Shown one piece after another: positions 45,602 to 53,739 of a stretch of DNA of 64,000 bases. Numbering within the stretch: the first letter of the stretch is position 1; the number at the start of each line of letters is the position of its first letter. A program made the position numbers and the translations under genes. Source of the stretch: an uncultured Bacteroidales bacterium (GTDB lineage Bacteria; Bacteroidota; Bacteroidia; Bacteroidales; UBA932); contig CALVDL010000004.1 of NCBI GenBank assembly GCA_944326305.1, forward strand, positions 88,955 through 152,954. The letters are read 5' to 3'. The notes beneath the pieces were generated by a model. That model searched no databases, was not told where the DNA came from, and was given only the letters and a program-made list of their open reading frames with translations.

Positions 45602-47692
45602 TTACACGTTGTAACCTATTTTTCTTCTTCCTGTCCTGTCGGTAAGCCGCTCTTCGGCACATAATGTCCTGAGGTGATCCATGTCCGGCATGCTGCCGCC
45701 AAGAATCTCCTGCATGACGGCCTTACGGGCGATATTGTCTATTTCACCTCCGGAAAAGTCAAAATCTCGGGCAAGCTCCATTGCCTGCATATCCGTGATT
45801 TCCGGAAGTTTGTCCTTCCATATCCGCATCTTTGCCTGCATTTCCGGCTTTTCAAACTTTATCTTGAAAAGGAACCTGCGTTCAAATGCAGGATCCAGAT
45901 TGGTTGCAAGGTTCGTGGTCGCGATCAGGATTCCGTCAAGCTTCTCCATCTCTTCAAGAATGATGTTCTGAATGGCATTCTCGGTCTGGTCCACTGACTG
46001 GCCGGGATTTTCCATTCTCTTTCCGAAAATTGCATCCGCCTCATTGAAAAAGAGAATCGGAGCATTTTTTGACGAGCGGCACATCCTCGCATATGTTTTG
46101 AACACACGCCTGACAAGTTTCTGACTCTCTCCATACCAGCATGTTTTCATCTCCGATATGTCCACCTGCATCACCCCGCGGTCCACAGCCTTAGCTATCT
46201 GATATACTGATTCTGTTTTGCCTGTACCTGGGCCGCCATAGAAAAGGGCTGCCACGCCGGATGGCAATGCTTTGGAAGAAAGCCTGGACTTAAGGTCTTC
46301 ATAATTTTCCTTTTGCAGGCTGGTTTTAAGGAAAGACAATCTTGACTCTATGTCTGGTGCAAAAAACAGATGCTTTTCTTTGATATTTTCCGGACTAATC
46401 ATGCCTTTCATGTCTCGGTTCTCTATGAAAAGCTCCATATCCTCTCCTAAAAAGAGTTCTTTGCCGGTTTCCGTCAATTCAGCAGGTACGCCTCCGAAAA
46501 AACTGGCCTGTCCAAGCTCCACAAGCTCAAGTTTCTGCAGCAGATGCTGCTCATTTTTGAACATCTGCTTCTCGACTGCTTTGGTCCTCTCATCATCAAA
46601 TATATCATCGATAATGGAATCCAATGCACTGTAACCATCTGTAACACCTTTGCATATAGCATAGAAGATGGTCCTGTCCTTTATATCAGGCAGCTTTCCC
46701 TGAACAGCACTGACCAGCGGAAGCCGACAGTTGCTCTTTTCGACAGATGCAATGTTTCTGAAAAGCTTTCTTGTAGGATAATTACTGGAATCCCTTTCAT
46801 TTATGTATTTGCAGACAGCCTTAACAAGCCCATATCTGTCAAGCCCCTTCTTTTCCGGTTCAAAAAGATGTAAATCCTCCCGAAGAAATACTGCGCGCCC
46901 TTCATCTGTCAGGCCGATTTTGTAGTCATTGCCATCCAACCAGCTCTCTATCAGTCCCGCTTTCATCAGGATATGCTCTCCTGACATCAGAGACTTTTTC
47001 ACGGCCATGATGTCTCCAGTCTTGTCATAAATGTCTTTCAAGGTGGCATTCATATCCGTAAGAGGTCTGTGATCATCATCTTCCATGAAATCATGACAGC
47101 AGTCATAAAAAAGGATTCGGGCGCCCGGTTCCGTGACATTTTCACGGATATCACAGATAAAATCCATAGATCCATACTCATTTTCAATGCTTTCCAATGT
47201 ATTGAAAAGAGTTCTGGTCGACATCTCGTTCCTGCGCCTCTGCTCCACAAGGGTTCCCGCTGTCCTCACCATGTCGAACCTGTCGAATGCATGTCCGGAA
47301 GCGGCGGCTGACTCTACGGGACGACTGTCAAGTATGCATTCGAATACAGATGAATCCACTTTGAATGCTGTTCTTGTGAACTCATTGACTCCAAAGCCGT
47401 CCTTACATACAAACCCTGCCTCAACAAGTTTGTCAATGTCCTTCTTCCTTTCCAGGACCTCAATGGCCGAAATGTTGAAATAATCAGAGATATCCTCTAC
47501 ATCAGAAGTCCTGTTACTACAATGCCGGTCGAATATAGCCACAAACAGCACAGTCTGCATGTCCGTCAGACCAAGATATTGGTCTAGCTGTCCGATTTCC
47601 GTCTCCACAGCTTTGATGTTTGCCAATTTCTCGTCCTTAAGTTTGCCTGCGACCTTTCTGATCAGCGTCATTGCATTGAAATTCCCTTCCAT
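45602..47692 (-). CDS. AAA ATPase with duplicated N-terminal helical/winged-helix modules
   Basis: 696 residues. The C-terminal third is a classical AAA domain: Walker A YGGPGTGKTES (about 485), Walker B ILFFNEADAIFG (an Asn replaces the first acidic residue), sensor ATTNLATNLDPAFERRF with arginine finger, and SGGEIDNIARKA. The N-terminal 430 residues contain two diverged copies of one module: RTLFNTLESIEN...AVKKSLMSGEHILMKAGL...LTDEGRAVFL against RKLFRNIASVEK...AVEKQMFKNEQHLLQKLEL...LTETGKELFL. I do not recognise a named family. It has its own island-type promoter and follows the VWA cluster, so it may be a remodelling ATPase of the same system. Confidence 0.8.
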   Translation of the reverse strand: MEGNFNAMTLIRKVAGKLKDEKLANIKAVETEIGQLDQYLGLTDMQTVLFVAIFDRHCSNRTSDVEDISDYFNISAIEVLERKKDIDKLVEAGFVCKDGFGVNEFTRTAFKVDSSVFECILDSRPVESAAASGHAFDRFDMVRTAGTLVEQRRRNEMSTRTLFNTLESIENEYGSMDFICDIRENVTEPGARILFYDCCHDFMEDDDHRPLTDMNATLKDIYDKTGDIMAVKKSLMSGEHILMKAGLIESWLDGNDYKIGLTDEGRAVFLREDLHLFEPEKKGLDRYGLVKAVCKYINERDSSNYPTRKLFRNIASVEKSNCRLPLVSAVQGKLPDIKDRTIFYAICKGVTDGYSALDSIIDDIFDDERTKAVEKQMFKNEQHLLQKLELVELGQASFFGGVPAELTETGKELFLGEDMELFIENRDMKGMISPENIKEKHLFFAPDIESRLSFLKTSLQKENYEDLKSRLSSKALPSGVAALFYGGPGTGKTESVYQIAKAVDRGVMQVDISEMKTCWYGESQKLVRRVFKTYARMCRSSKNAPILFFNEADAIFGKRMENPGQSVDQTENAIQNIILEEMEKLDGILIATTNLATNLDPAFERRFLFKIKFEKPEMQAKMRIWKDKLPEITDMQAMELARDFDFSGGEIDNIARKAVMQEILGGSMPDMDHLRTLCAEERLTDRTGRRKIGYNV

Positions 47693-47741
47693 ATCTTTTC
47701 CTTTTTATACGAGACTCCCACTTTCATCCCGTATGCAGGAG

Positions 47742-47779
47742 CAAATGTAGCAGGCGGCGGTGCCAAAATGTGACACAAG
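47742..47779 (-). promoter_or_regulatory. Island promoter/operator 2 (AAA gene)
   Basis: -7 box TACATTTG (47749-47742), 9 nt, then the element at 47759-47779 with GTGCC-AAAATGT-GACAC (plus-strand reading). The AAA start codon is 49 nt downstream of the -7 box. Confidence 0.75.
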
Positions 47780-47860
47780 CCAATTTTTTTCACAACTTTT
47801 ACATACGCATGTGCTGAATAAAAATTTATCTTTCGGATGCCAGCACATCCATGTTTCAAT

Positions 47861-48277
47861 TTACTTGTTCCACTTTATTTCATTCCCGTAATTCCTTACT
47901 TTCAGATAAATATTACCCATTTTCTTCAACGCCTCATCAATCGCCTTTATATTTTCAACGAGTTCCGTCAGTTTTGGCATATCCATTTCCGGTTTTAGCT
48001 TTATACACAAACAGCGATGATAGGGCAATTTCACATAAAGCCACGTATCCCCAAATGCGTGTTCAGTATAATATGGATAATCAAGCCTCTCCAAAATCAT
48101 GGGCAGGACCGATTCAATTATTGAAGCACCTACATTGATTCGCTTGCGCAATTTCAGTATATCCACATACATTTTCTGCCATTCAGCGTTCCATTGCGGC
48201 AGTTCGGTCAATATCTGAAGCAATTTGACTCCGAATCCGTCGGAATCATAGCCTGTTGGACTTATATAAAACTCCAT
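47861..48277 (-). CDS. Unrecognised 138-residue protein downstream of the VWA gene
   Basis: The start at 48277 (MEFYISPTGYDSDGFGVKL) sits 1 bp after the VWA stop; a longer ORF to 48304 would overlap it. The protein is soluble, with mixed alpha/beta character. It has a Tyr/Asp-rich N-terminus, PQWNAEWQKMYVDILKLRKRI in the middle (two joined helices) and an amphipathic C-terminal helix (LTELVENIKAIDEALKKMG). No motif or family recognised. Its tight spacing makes it part of the VWA operon, so it may be an adaptor or partner of the VWA protein. Confidence 0.7.
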   Translation of the reverse strand: MEFYISPTGYDSDGFGVKLLQILTELPQWNAEWQKMYVDILKLRKRINVGASIIESVLPMILERLDYPYYTEHAFGDTWLYVKLPYHRCLCIKLKPEMDMPKLTELVENIKAIDEALKKMGNIYLKVRNYGNEIKWNK

Positions 48278-48278
48278 A

Positions 48279-49463
48279 TTATCCAAATTCAAGATGCTGT
48301 TCATACGAATGACGGTCTTCGCATACCCATGCTATCTTCAACGGAAAATACTTTGGCAAAACAGGCTCAGGAGCATAGCCGTCAGTAAGGAATATCATGC
48401 CGTCATATTCTTTCCCATGTTTCGCCGCATAGTCAATGGCAGGCTGAAAAGACGTGCCTCCGCGCCCTGATATGTCCATTTTTGCTACTGCCTTTTCCAA
48501 TGTGACCGCATCGCCATGAAGCTCCCAGTCGAACTGGATTACATCTATGGTCTTGATGCCATATTTGAAAAACCTGTTGATGACGCCGAAAAAATATTCC
48601 AGCATACCTGATGAAATGGAGCCACTCGTATCCACTGCTATCAAAAGGCCAGTAGTAAAGTCGAATTTGCTGCCCATCTGCTGGAAACCGTATCTACGGC
48701 TCGGTCTCATACGTGTGAGACAACGTTTCGTCGAGATAATGGAAGCACGGAAAGAATTGAGGATTTTCCTGTAGTCGATACGGGAACGGCTGCTCGCCAC
48801 TATCTGCTCTGCCATACTGCCTGCAAGCGACCCCCAATCCTTGATATTCCGGACAATGTCGTTTATCATTTCCGACATGACACTGTCCTCCTCCCACAAT
48901 GCAGTCTTGTCTTCAGCTGATTCTTCCGAAATTTCGCTGGCAGACGTTTCGGTCGTTTCTATGCCTTTCAAAGATTCGCCTTGTCCGACACTGTCCGATG
49001 CGTCTGAATCCGAGTCTGGATCTCCATGACCGCTTAGAGGCAAATGAGCCAGATACCATTCATAGCTTTGCCCTTCAGGCAATCCCGCCGAGTCAGGAGA
49101 AGTAATGACACAATAGCTGAACTTGTAGTTCGACCAAATCGCCATATCGCTGGCTGCCAGCATCCTGCTTCCGGTGCAATGTTCCGGACGGCGCTCATAT
49201 GGATGCTTCAGGAAAAGCCGGATCATCTCAATACCGACAGCCTCTTCCAAAGCATTGTCGCTAAGGATGTCAATAATCTCCGGATTGTACTCTATCCTTC
49301 CTTTTCCTGTCCTGACCGCACAACTTATGTTGGGATTCATCACCACTCTGTGCGTACAATAGACGGCAAAGAATGCAGGCTCTGACAAGAACCATTGTTC
49401 CGCCAGATGTCTTAACCGTTCTTCGGCAAGGACAATCAGTTTTTCTTCTTCTCTGGTTTTCAT
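48279..49463 (-). CDS. VWA-like protein of the DUF2201/putative metallopeptidase family
   Basis: 394 residues in two domains. The N-terminal part (about 1-130) resembles the metallopeptidase-like domain usually found here, but the expected HExxH is replaced by GIEMIRLFLKHPYERR, so it is probably catalytically dead. An acidic, Ser-rich linker (about 140-185) leads to the VWA-like domain. That domain has the MIDAS-type VDTSGSIS (about 277), DVIQFDWEL, GGTSFQPAI and FLTDGYAPEP. Proteins of this family normally pair with a MoxR-type AAA+ ATPase; here the ATPase gene upstream (20 bp) is only a remnant. Confidence 0.82.
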   Translation of the reverse strand: MKTREEEKLIVLAEERLRHLAEQWFLSEPAFFAVYCTHRVVMNPNISCAVRTGKGRIEYNPEIIDILSDNALEEAVGIEMIRLFLKHPYERRPEHCTGSRMLAASDMAIWSNYKFSYCVITSPDSAGLPEGQSYEWYLAHLPLSGHGDPDSDSDASDSVGQGESLKGIETTETSASEISEESAEDKTALWEEDSVMSEMINDIVRNIKDWGSLAGSMAEQIVASSRSRIDYRKILNSFRASIISTKRCLTRMRPSRRYGFQQMGSKFDFTTGLLIAVDTSGSISSGMLEYFFGVINRFFKYGIKTIDVIQFDWELHGDAVTLEKAVAKMDISGRGGTSFQPAIDYAAKHGKEYDGMIFLTDGYAPEPVLPKYFPLKIAWVCEDRHSYEQHLEFG

Positions 49464-49483
49464 AACTAACCGGAACTTGAGTC

Positions 49484-50028
49484 CTACAGATTTTTTACAA
49501 ATTTCATAATATCTTTATACAGAGTCGGTTTCTGTGTCATAAAGAATAATACCGCATGGGGATAATCGTTACTGCCGAACAAAGATACCCAATGGGCATA
49601 CGCCTCATTTTTCTTGTTCGAGGCAAGATGTTTAAGGTACGACTCCACGGCGGAAGATATGACATCCTTGTTTTCTTCAACGTCATTCCCGGTTTCTAGG
49701 AAACGGAACATGGATTCGTTCAGCATGGACAATTCATGCAACTGGAGTTTGTAGACTTTCGTCCGATATTTGTCCCATTGGAGCAGGACTTCACTTCCTG
49801 ACAATGTATTTTCAGACGTGACGAACTGGATGAATTTGGCAGCGGTTTTCGTCCCAACGATTCCGGAAATGAGCTTTTTGTCTATTGGTTCCAGCTCCGG
49901 TCGGCCGCTGATAATATCCGACACCCGTTTCCAGCTGCGTCTGTCCGGATGTCTGTCAGGACAATACTGAAATCAACTTTCGGCTGATATATGTCCAGGA
50001 GTATCGCTTTTAATTTTTCCGATGTCAT
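49484..50028 (-). pseudogene. Remnant of a MoxR-type AAA+ ATPase with internal deletion
   Basis: The C-terminal 146-160 residues read PDRRSWKRVSDIISGRPELE...FIQFVTSENTLSG..., matching the lid region of MoxR-like ATPases that partner VWA/DUF2201 proteins. At the other end, an ATG at 50028 opens MTSEKLKAILLDIYQPKVDF, a plausible N-terminus, in another frame that closes at an in-frame stop within 60 codons. Everything that should lie between (Walker A, Walker B, sensors) is missing. The simplest reading is an internal deletion with a frame change. Alternatively the C-terminal piece is translated alone from the GTG at 49924. It is under an island-type promoter. Confidence 0.65.
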
Positions 50029-50092
50029 ATCAAATTGACAAGTTTAGGAAATTACATTTTCCAATATTTTCCCTTTCAGGAATTTTGTCCGG

Positions 50093-50130
50093 CAAAAATA
50101 AATACCGGCTGTGCCATATCGTGACACTGC
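50093..50130 (-). promoter_or_regulatory. Island promoter/operator 3 (MoxR remnant/VWA operon)
   Basis: -7 box TATTTTTG (50100-50093), 9 nt, then the element at 50110-50130 with GTGCC-ATATCGT-GACAC. A second palindrome, GCCATATGGC (50129-50138), overlaps its edge. The site is also about 60 bp upstream of the divergent AAA/PD-(D/E)XK gene promoter. Confidence 0.7.
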
Positions 50131-50189
50131 CATATGGCCACAACGGTTGTAAAATCAATGAAAGTTGGGCAGTATTCAGAACTATTTCC

Positions 50190-50197
50190 TATTTTTG
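50190..50197 (+). promoter_or_regulatory. -7 box of the AAA/PD-(D/E)XK gene
   Basis: TATTTTTG matches TAnnTTTG. A GTTG lies 22 nt upstream, slightly too far for an ideal -33 element. The box lies downstream of the earliest possible ATG of the gene (50165), which argues for a later start. Confidence 0.45.
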
Positions 50198-50269
50198 TAT
50201 AAAATGTGTTTGCCTGCGGTGTCTATGGCACTGAAACAAATTGCTTCAATGGTTACAAAACAAGATATT

Positions 50270-51817
50270 ATGCTGTACCCTATTGGAATCCAGAATTTTG
50301 AAAAACTCCGCGAAGGAGGATATGTCTATATTGACAAGACTGCGAAGGTACATAAACTTGTATCAGCCGGAGGATATTATTTCCTGAGCCGCCCTCGGCG
50401 CTTCGGGAAAAGTCTGCTCGTGTCCACAATCGAAGCATATATGAGCGGCAAGAAAGACCTTTTTGGAGGGCTGGCTTTGGAGAAATTGGAGACCGACTGG
50501 GCTGCATATCCCGTGCTGCATCTTGACTTGAGCGGAAAGGCGTACAATACTGAAGAGGCTCTCCTGAATGTATTGAATTACCATTTGGAACAATGGGAAA
50601 AAGCATATTCAGCAGAGTGTATAGACAACAATCCTGAAACTCGCTTCAAAAGAATTATTGACGCAGCATATGCTGTCACAGGGTATCAGGTCGTAATTCT
50701 TATAGATGAATACGACAAGCCGATAATAGACAACCTCGACAATCCAGCACTTCAGGATTATTACCGCAGCCTGCTGCAGGGATTTTACGGAGTGATGAAG
50801 GCCAAGGATGGAAGCATCCGCCTCGGTTTTCTTACCGGAGTGACCAAAATCGGCAAACTGAGCGTATTCAGCGGGCTCAACAACCTCAACGACATTTCAA
50901 TGGATCCGGAATACTCGGACATCTGCGGCATCAGCGGCTCTGACCTGCACAATTATTTCTCCGAGTCGGTCAATGAACTCGCAGAAAGGAACAGTATGAC
51001 CGAGAATGAATGCTATTCCAAACTCAAGGAAATGTATGACGGCTACCATTTCAGCGAAGACTCCGAAGGAATGTACAACCCGTTCAGCCTCCTGAACACG
51101 CTCCAAAAAAAGAGATTCAACGAATACTGGTTCGAGACCGGCACGCCGTCTTTCCTCGTCAAGATCCTGAAACAGACGGGGTACGACATAACAAGACTGT
51201 CCGAAGATGATGTCGAGATCGACTCCGACATGCTGTCCGGAGTCAATGACTACATCAACAATCCGATTCCTCTCCTGTATCAGAGCGGATATCTCACCAT
51301 CCGGGAGTTTGACCGGATGTTCGGCATATACAAGCTCGGATTCCCAAACATGGAGGTAAAAAAGGGCTTCACCAAGATGCTCCTGACGGCCTACGCCCCA
51401 GTTCCGGAAAAGGAGGGCAACGTCCTGACTGCAAAGTTGTACAGAGCCGCCACCTCAGGAAAGCCCGAAGAGATGATGCGCATTCTGGAGGGCCTGTTCG
51501 CAAGGGCTAACTACCAGATCCAGGGAGATGCCGAGCGCGACTTCCAGTATGCCATGTACCTCATATTCGAACTCCTCGGAGAATATGTCCGGACTGAATA
51601 CCAGACCAGCAACGGCCGCATCGACATCCTACTGCAAACCGAAGGCTACATCTACATCATCGAGATCAAGACCGACAGCAGCGCCGATGAGGCCTTGGCA
51701 CAAATTGAGGAGAAAGGGTACGCCAAAGCGTTTGCCGCTGACAGCCGCAAGATCTTTAAAATCGGCGTGAACTTTGACAAGTCATCTCGCAGAATCGAGG
51801 AATGGAAAGTCCTGTGA
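50270..51817 (+). CDS. AAA-ATPase_like/PD-(D/E)XK nuclease-domain protein
   Basis: 515 residues from the ATG at 50270 (MLYPIGIQNFEKLREGGYVYIDKT, the usual start of this family); ATGs at 50225 and 50249 are possible. A degenerate P-loop, SRPRRFGKSLLV (about 38-49), and Walker B VILIDEYDKPI are followed by a long alpha-helical middle. The C-terminal nuclease-like fold has GRIDILL and IIEIKTDS (about 449-470), matching the D...ExK core. Large multicopy families of this type are spread across Bacteroidetes genomes; their role is unproven, though mobility or conflict has been suggested. Codon use is close to the core genome, and it is divergent from the VWA operon. Confidence 0.88.
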   Translation: MLYPIGIQNFEKLREGGYVYIDKTAKVHKLVSAGGYYFLSRPRRFGKSLLVSTIEAYMSGKKDLFGGLALEKLETDWAAYPVLHLDLSGKAYNTEEALLNVLNYHLEQWEKAYSAECIDNNPETRFKRIIDAAYAVTGYQVVILIDEYDKPIIDNLDNPALQDYYRSLLQGFYGVMKAKDGSIRLGFLTGVTKIGKLSVFSGLNNLNDISMDPEYSDICGISGSDLHNYFSESVNELAERNSMTENECYSKLKEMYDGYHFSEDSEGMYNPFSLLNTLQKKRFNEYWFETGTPSFLVKILKQTGYDITRLSEDDVEIDSDMLSGVNDYINNPIPLLYQSGYLTIREFDRMFGIYKLGFPNMEVKKGFTKMLLTAYAPVPEKEGNVLTAKLYRAATSGKPEEMMRILEGLFARANYQIQGDAERDFQYAMYLIFELLGEYVRTEYQTSNGRIDILLQTEGYIYIIEIKTDSSADEALAQIEEKGYAKAFAADSRKIFKIGVNFDKSSRRIEEWKVL

Positions 51818-51917
51818 CAAAAGGCAGGAACTTGAGAGGGAGATCAGTACACTCGCCTTTTATACTTGGCGATTATGGGTCAGCCCTTCCTACTTCTGCT
51901 GAAATAAGTTCTGGAAA

Positions 51918-52193
51918 CTACATTTTATTCAGCAGAAGAACGGCCTTAACCTCTCTTTCATCGCTGTTCTCAATGATTGTCCCTGTACGGATATCGTCGT
52001 AACAGAAGAAATCCCTTATCTGTTTCCAGAATCCGGCAAGTGCGGCATTAGAGACAGGATATTGGGAAGAATAGCGGACACAGAATGCAGCATTGTCGTA
52101 CTGCGACAGGTCAAGATGCTTCCCTTCCGTCTTTTCAATATATGGCACCATACTGTCAAAGTCTACCTTATTCAATAGTTCCTTTAATGTCAT
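51918..52193 (-). CDS. Short paralogue (internal deletion) of the 62.4-63.5 kb protein
   Basis: 91 residues from ATG 52193. The N-terminus MTLKELLNKVDFDSMVPYIEK and the C-terminus (LDLSQYDNAAFCVRYSSQYP, FWKQIRDFFCYDDIRTGTI, VKAVLLLNKM) match the two ends of the 359-residue protein at 62394-63473. About 250 residues between them are missing, with the frame preserved. It may be a functional minimal version or a decayed copy. It lies 142 bp downstream of the DnaB-like gene. I recall a Bacteroidetes family of unknown function (DUF6557) with this kind of start, but cannot confirm it. Confidence 0.6.
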   Translation of the reverse strand: MTLKELLNKVDFDSMVPYIEKTEGKHLDLSQYDNAAFCVRYSSQYPVSNAALAGFWKQIRDFFCYDDIRTGTIIENSDEREVKAVLLLNKM

Positions 52194-52335
52194 GACCGTC
52201 AAGATTTTGTTTCTATTCACAGTGTATCGGTCGTACTCCTTGAGATAACAGCAGACAGTTCCCGGCATTTATTTCATCATGGAAGCAGAAATCCACTGTA
52301 TATAATGTACCGCTTTTGGCTGTTGTGCCACCAAT

Positions 52336-53652
52336 TTAATAACTGAATTTTTCTTGTTTCGTTTTCTTGAATTCCTTATATTTTACCAAATATCTTCTCA
52401 TCAGCTCGGCCCGTCTTTCCAACAGTTCGTTGCGGATGTTGTCATCCATATCTTCCGTACCTGCCTTAAAGTCATACATGTCCCTGATTTTTGAATCGAA
52501 AAGGAGATAAGGGAAACGATGCTGCAGATATAGAATCGCTTCCTCCACCAACTTGGAACCGTTGTCGATGTCTGTGTCATAGTAGAATGCGAGCGGGATG
52601 CTTTCATCTGTCAGTTGTTCGTATGGCAGTCGTTCAAATTCTTCACCAGTATATTGACCTTTAGTAGAGTACAACGATGCCGACCACCAGAAGGTATCTT
52701 CCCGAAGATATACATCGTATGTCATGCCGTCTAATTCATTGTAAAAGTATGCATCCCATTGCCCAGGACACGGACCCGTAATTTTCCATTCCAGGTTTAT
52801 AACTGTCTTTACCGAATCCGGTGTCTGGAAACAGACTCTATCTGGATTGAAGTACAGCAGTGTACTTTCTTGCAATACAGTGCCATTCTTTGCAATGTAT
52901 ATTTTTGTGTAATCTGTATCGACGGGATTTGGGTGCGCATAACGCTTTACGATTTCGCATTCGTTTTCCATAAAAATTATGGTATCGGATAGATCTACGA
53001 TATAATCACATTTATATTCAATGAATTTATTCACAAAATCATTTCTTAATATACCCGTATTCCTTGGTATCTGAGAAATGGCAACGACAGCAATCCCGAA
53101 TTCTTTGGCAGTGGACTTCAGGGACTTTAATATAGCCTGTACTTCCAGTTTGCGATCTTTTAACTTACGGATTCCTTCAGGTCCCGTCATTAACTCAAAA
53201 TAATCAACTATTGCCAATTTTATCCCTTTGTCTTCGACAAGATGCTTTACCTTATCATGAAAGGTCTCTATTTTCAGACTAGGCGTGTCATCTATATATA
53301 ACGGAGATTTTTTCAAATTACAGCAAAGACGATCCAAATCATCCGATTGTTCTCGTGTTATCTTCACTGCTCCGTTCAACTTATGAATGGAAATTCCGGA
53401 TTCGGTCGACATCAACCGTATGGCAATTCGCACAGTAGGCGCTTCCAAAGAATAGTAAGCTACCGGGATATGACTATCAACGGCAACATTTCTGGCAATA
53501 TTCAACGCAAGTGCTGTCTTCCCTACGGAACCCCTACCGGCAACAATTACCAGTTCAGAAGGATGCAGTCCTCCTGTTATCTTGTCCAAGTACGGAAATC
53601 CTGTCGGAATGGAGTTTTCTTGCATAGCTGTGCCCTTGCTTTCTGCTTCCAT
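52336..53652 (-). CDS. DnaB-like RecA-fold ATPase lacking the DnaB N-terminal domain
   Basis: 438 residues. Residues 14-285 match the C-terminal motor of replicative helicase DnaB: IPTGFPYLDKITGGLHPSEL, Walker A GRGSVGKT (39-46), YYSLEAP (Glu), Walker B LAIVDYFELM (Asp150), AISQIPR (sensor), and IYIAKNG followed by LLYFNPDRVCF. The DnaG-binding N-terminal domain is absent. In its place, about 150 residues of unknown type are added at the C-terminus (VNLEWKITGPCPGQWDAYFYN..., then a Lys-rich helix). It is not the housekeeping dnaB. It lies next to the DnaE-like gene and under an island-type promoter. Confidence 0.82.
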   Translation of the reverse strand: MEAESKGTAMQENSIPTGFPYLDKITGGLHPSELVIVAGRGSVGKTALALNIARNVAVDSHIPVAYYSLEAPTVRIAIRLMSTESGISIHKLNGAVKITREQSDDLDRLCCNLKKSPLYIDDTPSLKIETFHDKVKHLVEDKGIKLAIVDYFELMTGPEGIRKLKDRKLEVQAILKSLKSTAKEFGIAVVAISQIPRNTGILRNDFVNKFIEYKCDYIVDLSDTIIFMENECEIVKRYAHPNPVDTDYTKIYIAKNGTVLQESTLLYFNPDRVCFQTPDSVKTVINLEWKITGPCPGQWDAYFYNELDGMTYDVYLREDTFWWSASLYSTKGQYTGEEFERLPYEQLTDESIPLAFYYDTDIDNGSKLVEEAILYLQHRFPYLLFDSKIRDMYDFKAGTEDMDDNIRNELLERRAELMRRYLVKYKEFKKTKQEKFSY

Positions 53653-53680
53653 AGTAATCTCTTGATTTAATTTTTTTCTT

Positions 53681-53718
53681 CAAAGAGAACACGATGATAT
53701 GCTAAATTATAACACGAC
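53681..53718 (-). promoter_or_regulatory. Island promoter/operator 4 (DnaB-like gene)
   Basis: -7 box TCTCTTTG (53688-53681, one mismatch to TAnnTTTG), 9 nt, then the element at 53698-53718 with ATGCT-AAATTAT-AACAC. It is a weaker dyad but in the same register as the others. The start codon is 28 nt downstream of the -7 box. Confidence 0.6.
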
Positions 53719-53739
53719 ATCCATATAGGATGGTTTTGA

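Noticed and set aside
52336..53652. Replicative helicase dnaB
   Set aside because: No N-terminal domain and an unrelated C-terminal extension; genomic context is the accessory island.
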